In this document: in pieces, positions 5,319 to 6,362 of the stretch
Numbering within the stretch: the first letter of the stretch is position 1
Layout of the letters: each line of letters opens with the position of its first letter
The notes under the pieces: model-generated
Databases searched by the model: none
What the model was told of the DNA's origin: nothing
The model's input: only the letters and a program-made list of their open reading frames with translations
Program-made: the position numbers and the translations under genes
Source: an uncultured Ruminococcus sp.
GTDB lineage: Bacteria > Bacillota > Clostridia > Oscillospirales > Acutalibacteraceae
NCBI GenBank assembly: GCA_902773245.1
Contig: CACYDY010000112.1
Span: 1 to 6,362 of the forward strand
Length of the DNA stretch: 6,362 nucleotides
Reading direction: 5' to 3'

Positions 5319-5350
5319 AGCTTTAGGGGGGCAGCCGCTCCCCTAAAGCT
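5319..5350 (+). repeat. Long stem-loop in the prmA leader
   Basis: AGCTTTAGGGG (5319-5329) is perfectly complementary to CCCCTAAAGCT (5340-5350). One G-T and one G-C pair can extend the stem inward, leaving a CAGCCG loop. There is no T-run on either side, so it is not a typical terminator. It ends about 30 nt before the prmA ribosome binding site and could stabilise the mRNA or bind a regulator. Confidence 0.75.
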
Positions 5351-5392
5351 GTTGAAGCGGGCAAAATAAAACAGTTGAAAAAGGAGATCAAT

Positions 5393-6331
5393 ATGAACGA
5401 TTGGACAGAAATAAAAATAAGCGTGCCTAACGAAAGTCTTGATTTGGCAGGAGATATTGCGCAGATGGTTGTTCCCTACGGAATTTATATTGAGGATTAC
5501 TCCATGCTTGAGCAGGAGGTCGAAGAGATAGCCCACATTGATCTCATCGACGAAGAGCTTTTGAAAAAAGACCGCTCAAAAGGAGTGGTTCACGTTTATA
5601 TCAGCCCCGAGGAAAACCCCCAGGAGGCGATCTCGTTCTTGAGCGAGAGATATAAGAGCGAGGGTATCTCACACGAAATAGAGTGCGAAAGCTGCGTCGA
5701 AGAGGATTGGCTGAATAACTGGAAGCAATATTTCAATCCTATTCCCATCGGCGAGAAGCTTCTTATCAGACCGACGTGGCGAGATAAATACGATCCGGAC
5801 GGCAGAGTTGTTTTGAATCTTGATCCGGGACTTGCTTTCGGAACGGGAACTCACGAAACAACCAGACTTGTTTTGCAGGTTATAGAGAAGTATGTAAAGC
5901 CGGGAATGAAAATTCTTGACATAGGCTGCGGAAGCGGTATTCTTGCGGTTGCCGGCTTGCTGCTCGGGTGTGAGAGCGCCGTGGGAGTCGATATTGACGA
6001 AATGGCGGTAAAAACGGCAAAAGAGAATGCGCAGCTTAATAATGTCGACGACAGATTTGAAGTTGTCTGCGGCAACCTTGCCGATAAGATAAGCGGAAAA
6101 TACGATATTGTTGCGGCGAATATAGTTGCCGACGCTATCATTGCGCTTAGCGGAGATGTTGATCAATTTATGACTAAAGACTCGGTGTATATTATGAGTG
6201 GAATAATTGACTCAAGAAGCAGCGAGGTTGAACAGGCGGTATCCGAAAAGTTTGACATTATAGAACGCTTCGAAGAAAACGGTTGGGTGTGCTTGACTGC
6301 CAAAGTCCGCAGGGATATTTCATTAACTTAA
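5393..6331 (+). CDS. prmA: Ribosomal protein L11 methyltransferase
   Basis: The 312-residue enzyme uses S-adenosylmethionine to methylate amino groups of ribosomal protein L11. The N-terminal substrate-recognition domain (about 1-100) is followed by the conserved linker EEDWLNNWKQYF (103-114), then a Rossmann-fold methyltransferase domain with DPGLAFGTGTHETT (144-157), the SAM-binding LDIGCGSG (175-182), the acidic end of strand 2 in GVDIDE (198-203) and AANIVAD (241-247) in place of the common NIL motif. Length is normal for the family. ATG at 5393 is chosen because AGGAG (5382-5386) lies 6 nt upstream; a TTG six codons earlier would overlap that site. The position after dnaJ is the common Firmicute order, though a 376-bp spacer separates them here. 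After the stop, only 31 bases remain; they hold a weak 5-bp hairpin (CTTTC 6335-6339 with GAAAG 6344-6348) and no clear gene. Confidence 0.96.
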   Translation: MNDWTEIKISVPNESLDLAGDIAQMVVPYGIYIEDYSMLEQEVEEIAHIDLIDEELLKKDRSKGVVHVYISPEENPQEAISFLSERYKSEGISHEIECESCVEEDWLNNWKQYFNPIPIGEKLLIRPTWRDKYDPDGRVVLNLDPGLAFGTGTHETTRLVLQVIEKYVKPGMKILDIGCGSGILAVAGLLLGCESAVGVDIDEMAVKTAKENAQLNNVDDRFEVVCGNLADKISGKYDIVAANIVADAIIALSGDVDQFMTKDSVYIMSGIIDSRSSEVEQAVSEKFDIIERFEENGWVCLTAKVRRDISLT

Positions 6332-6362
6332 GGGCTTTCCGCCGAAAGAGCGGTTTATTATC

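Larger units (their letters stand above)
5017..5392 (+). other. Gene-free dnaJ-prmA spacer with serial stem-loops
   Basis: These 376 bases hold no frame I would call a gene; the longest (5042-5239, 65 codons) lacks a good ribosome binding site and runs through hairpin sequence. In order they hold inverted repeats at 5060-5088, 5149-5158 with 5182-5191 (GCTGA and GGAA arms around a G/G mismatch), 5194-5212, 5220-5237, 5238-5266 (GATCGAA with TTCGCATC, one bulge) and 5319-5350. Such density suggests either a structured RNA or accumulated dispersed palindromic repeats. If dnaJ and prmA share a transcript it must cross all of these. Confidence 0.6.

Overview
The window looks like chromosomal DNA from a low-to-moderate GC Gram-positive bacterium, most likely a clostridial (Oscillospiraceae/Ruminococcaceae-like) gut Firmicute. 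The reasons are strong AGGAGG-type ribosome binding sites, consensus sigma-A promoters with 17-bp spacers, a T-box leader on a leucine gene, the dnaJ-prmA gene order, and GC-rich palindromic repeats between AT-rich genes. The genus cannot be fixed from the sequence alone.

Left part, minus strand (about 1-3610): two amino-acid biosynthesis genes, each with its own perfect TTGACA/TATAAT promoter and its own attenuator. The upstream gene is a class I-alpha DAHP synthase (aroF, 2278-3306), the entry step to aromatic amino acids. Its 5' leader encodes a 33-residue peptide packed with Tyr and Phe codons. A terminator hairpin follows, and the end of the peptide-coding region can pair with that terminator to form an antiterminator: a ribosome-stalling attenuator. 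The downstream gene is 2-isopropylmalate synthase (leuA, 120-1802), preceded by a T-box riboswitch with a probable CUC (Leu) specifier. Two adjacent genes are thus controlled by the same kind of signal (amino-acid or charged-tRNA supply) through two different RNA mechanisms.

This pair is bracketed by inverted copies of a roughly 93-bp, two-hairpin GC-rich repeat (1-93 and 3613-3705, 3 mismatches). The right copy runs into a perfect 26-bp palindrome (3698-3723).

Right part, plus strand (3724-6362): dnaJ (3874-5016, TTG start) and prmA (5393-6331), the usual tail of the Firmicute heat-shock operon. No hrcA, grpE, dnaK or CIRCE operator lies in front of dnaJ; the leuA-aroF segment and its repeats occupy that place. 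The 376-bp dnaJ-prmA gap has no convincing gene but holds a row of stem-loops, perhaps a structured RNA or dispersed palindromic repeats.

No CRISPR array, transposase, rRNA or tRNA gene was seen. The least ordinary item is the aroF leader-peptide attenuator.
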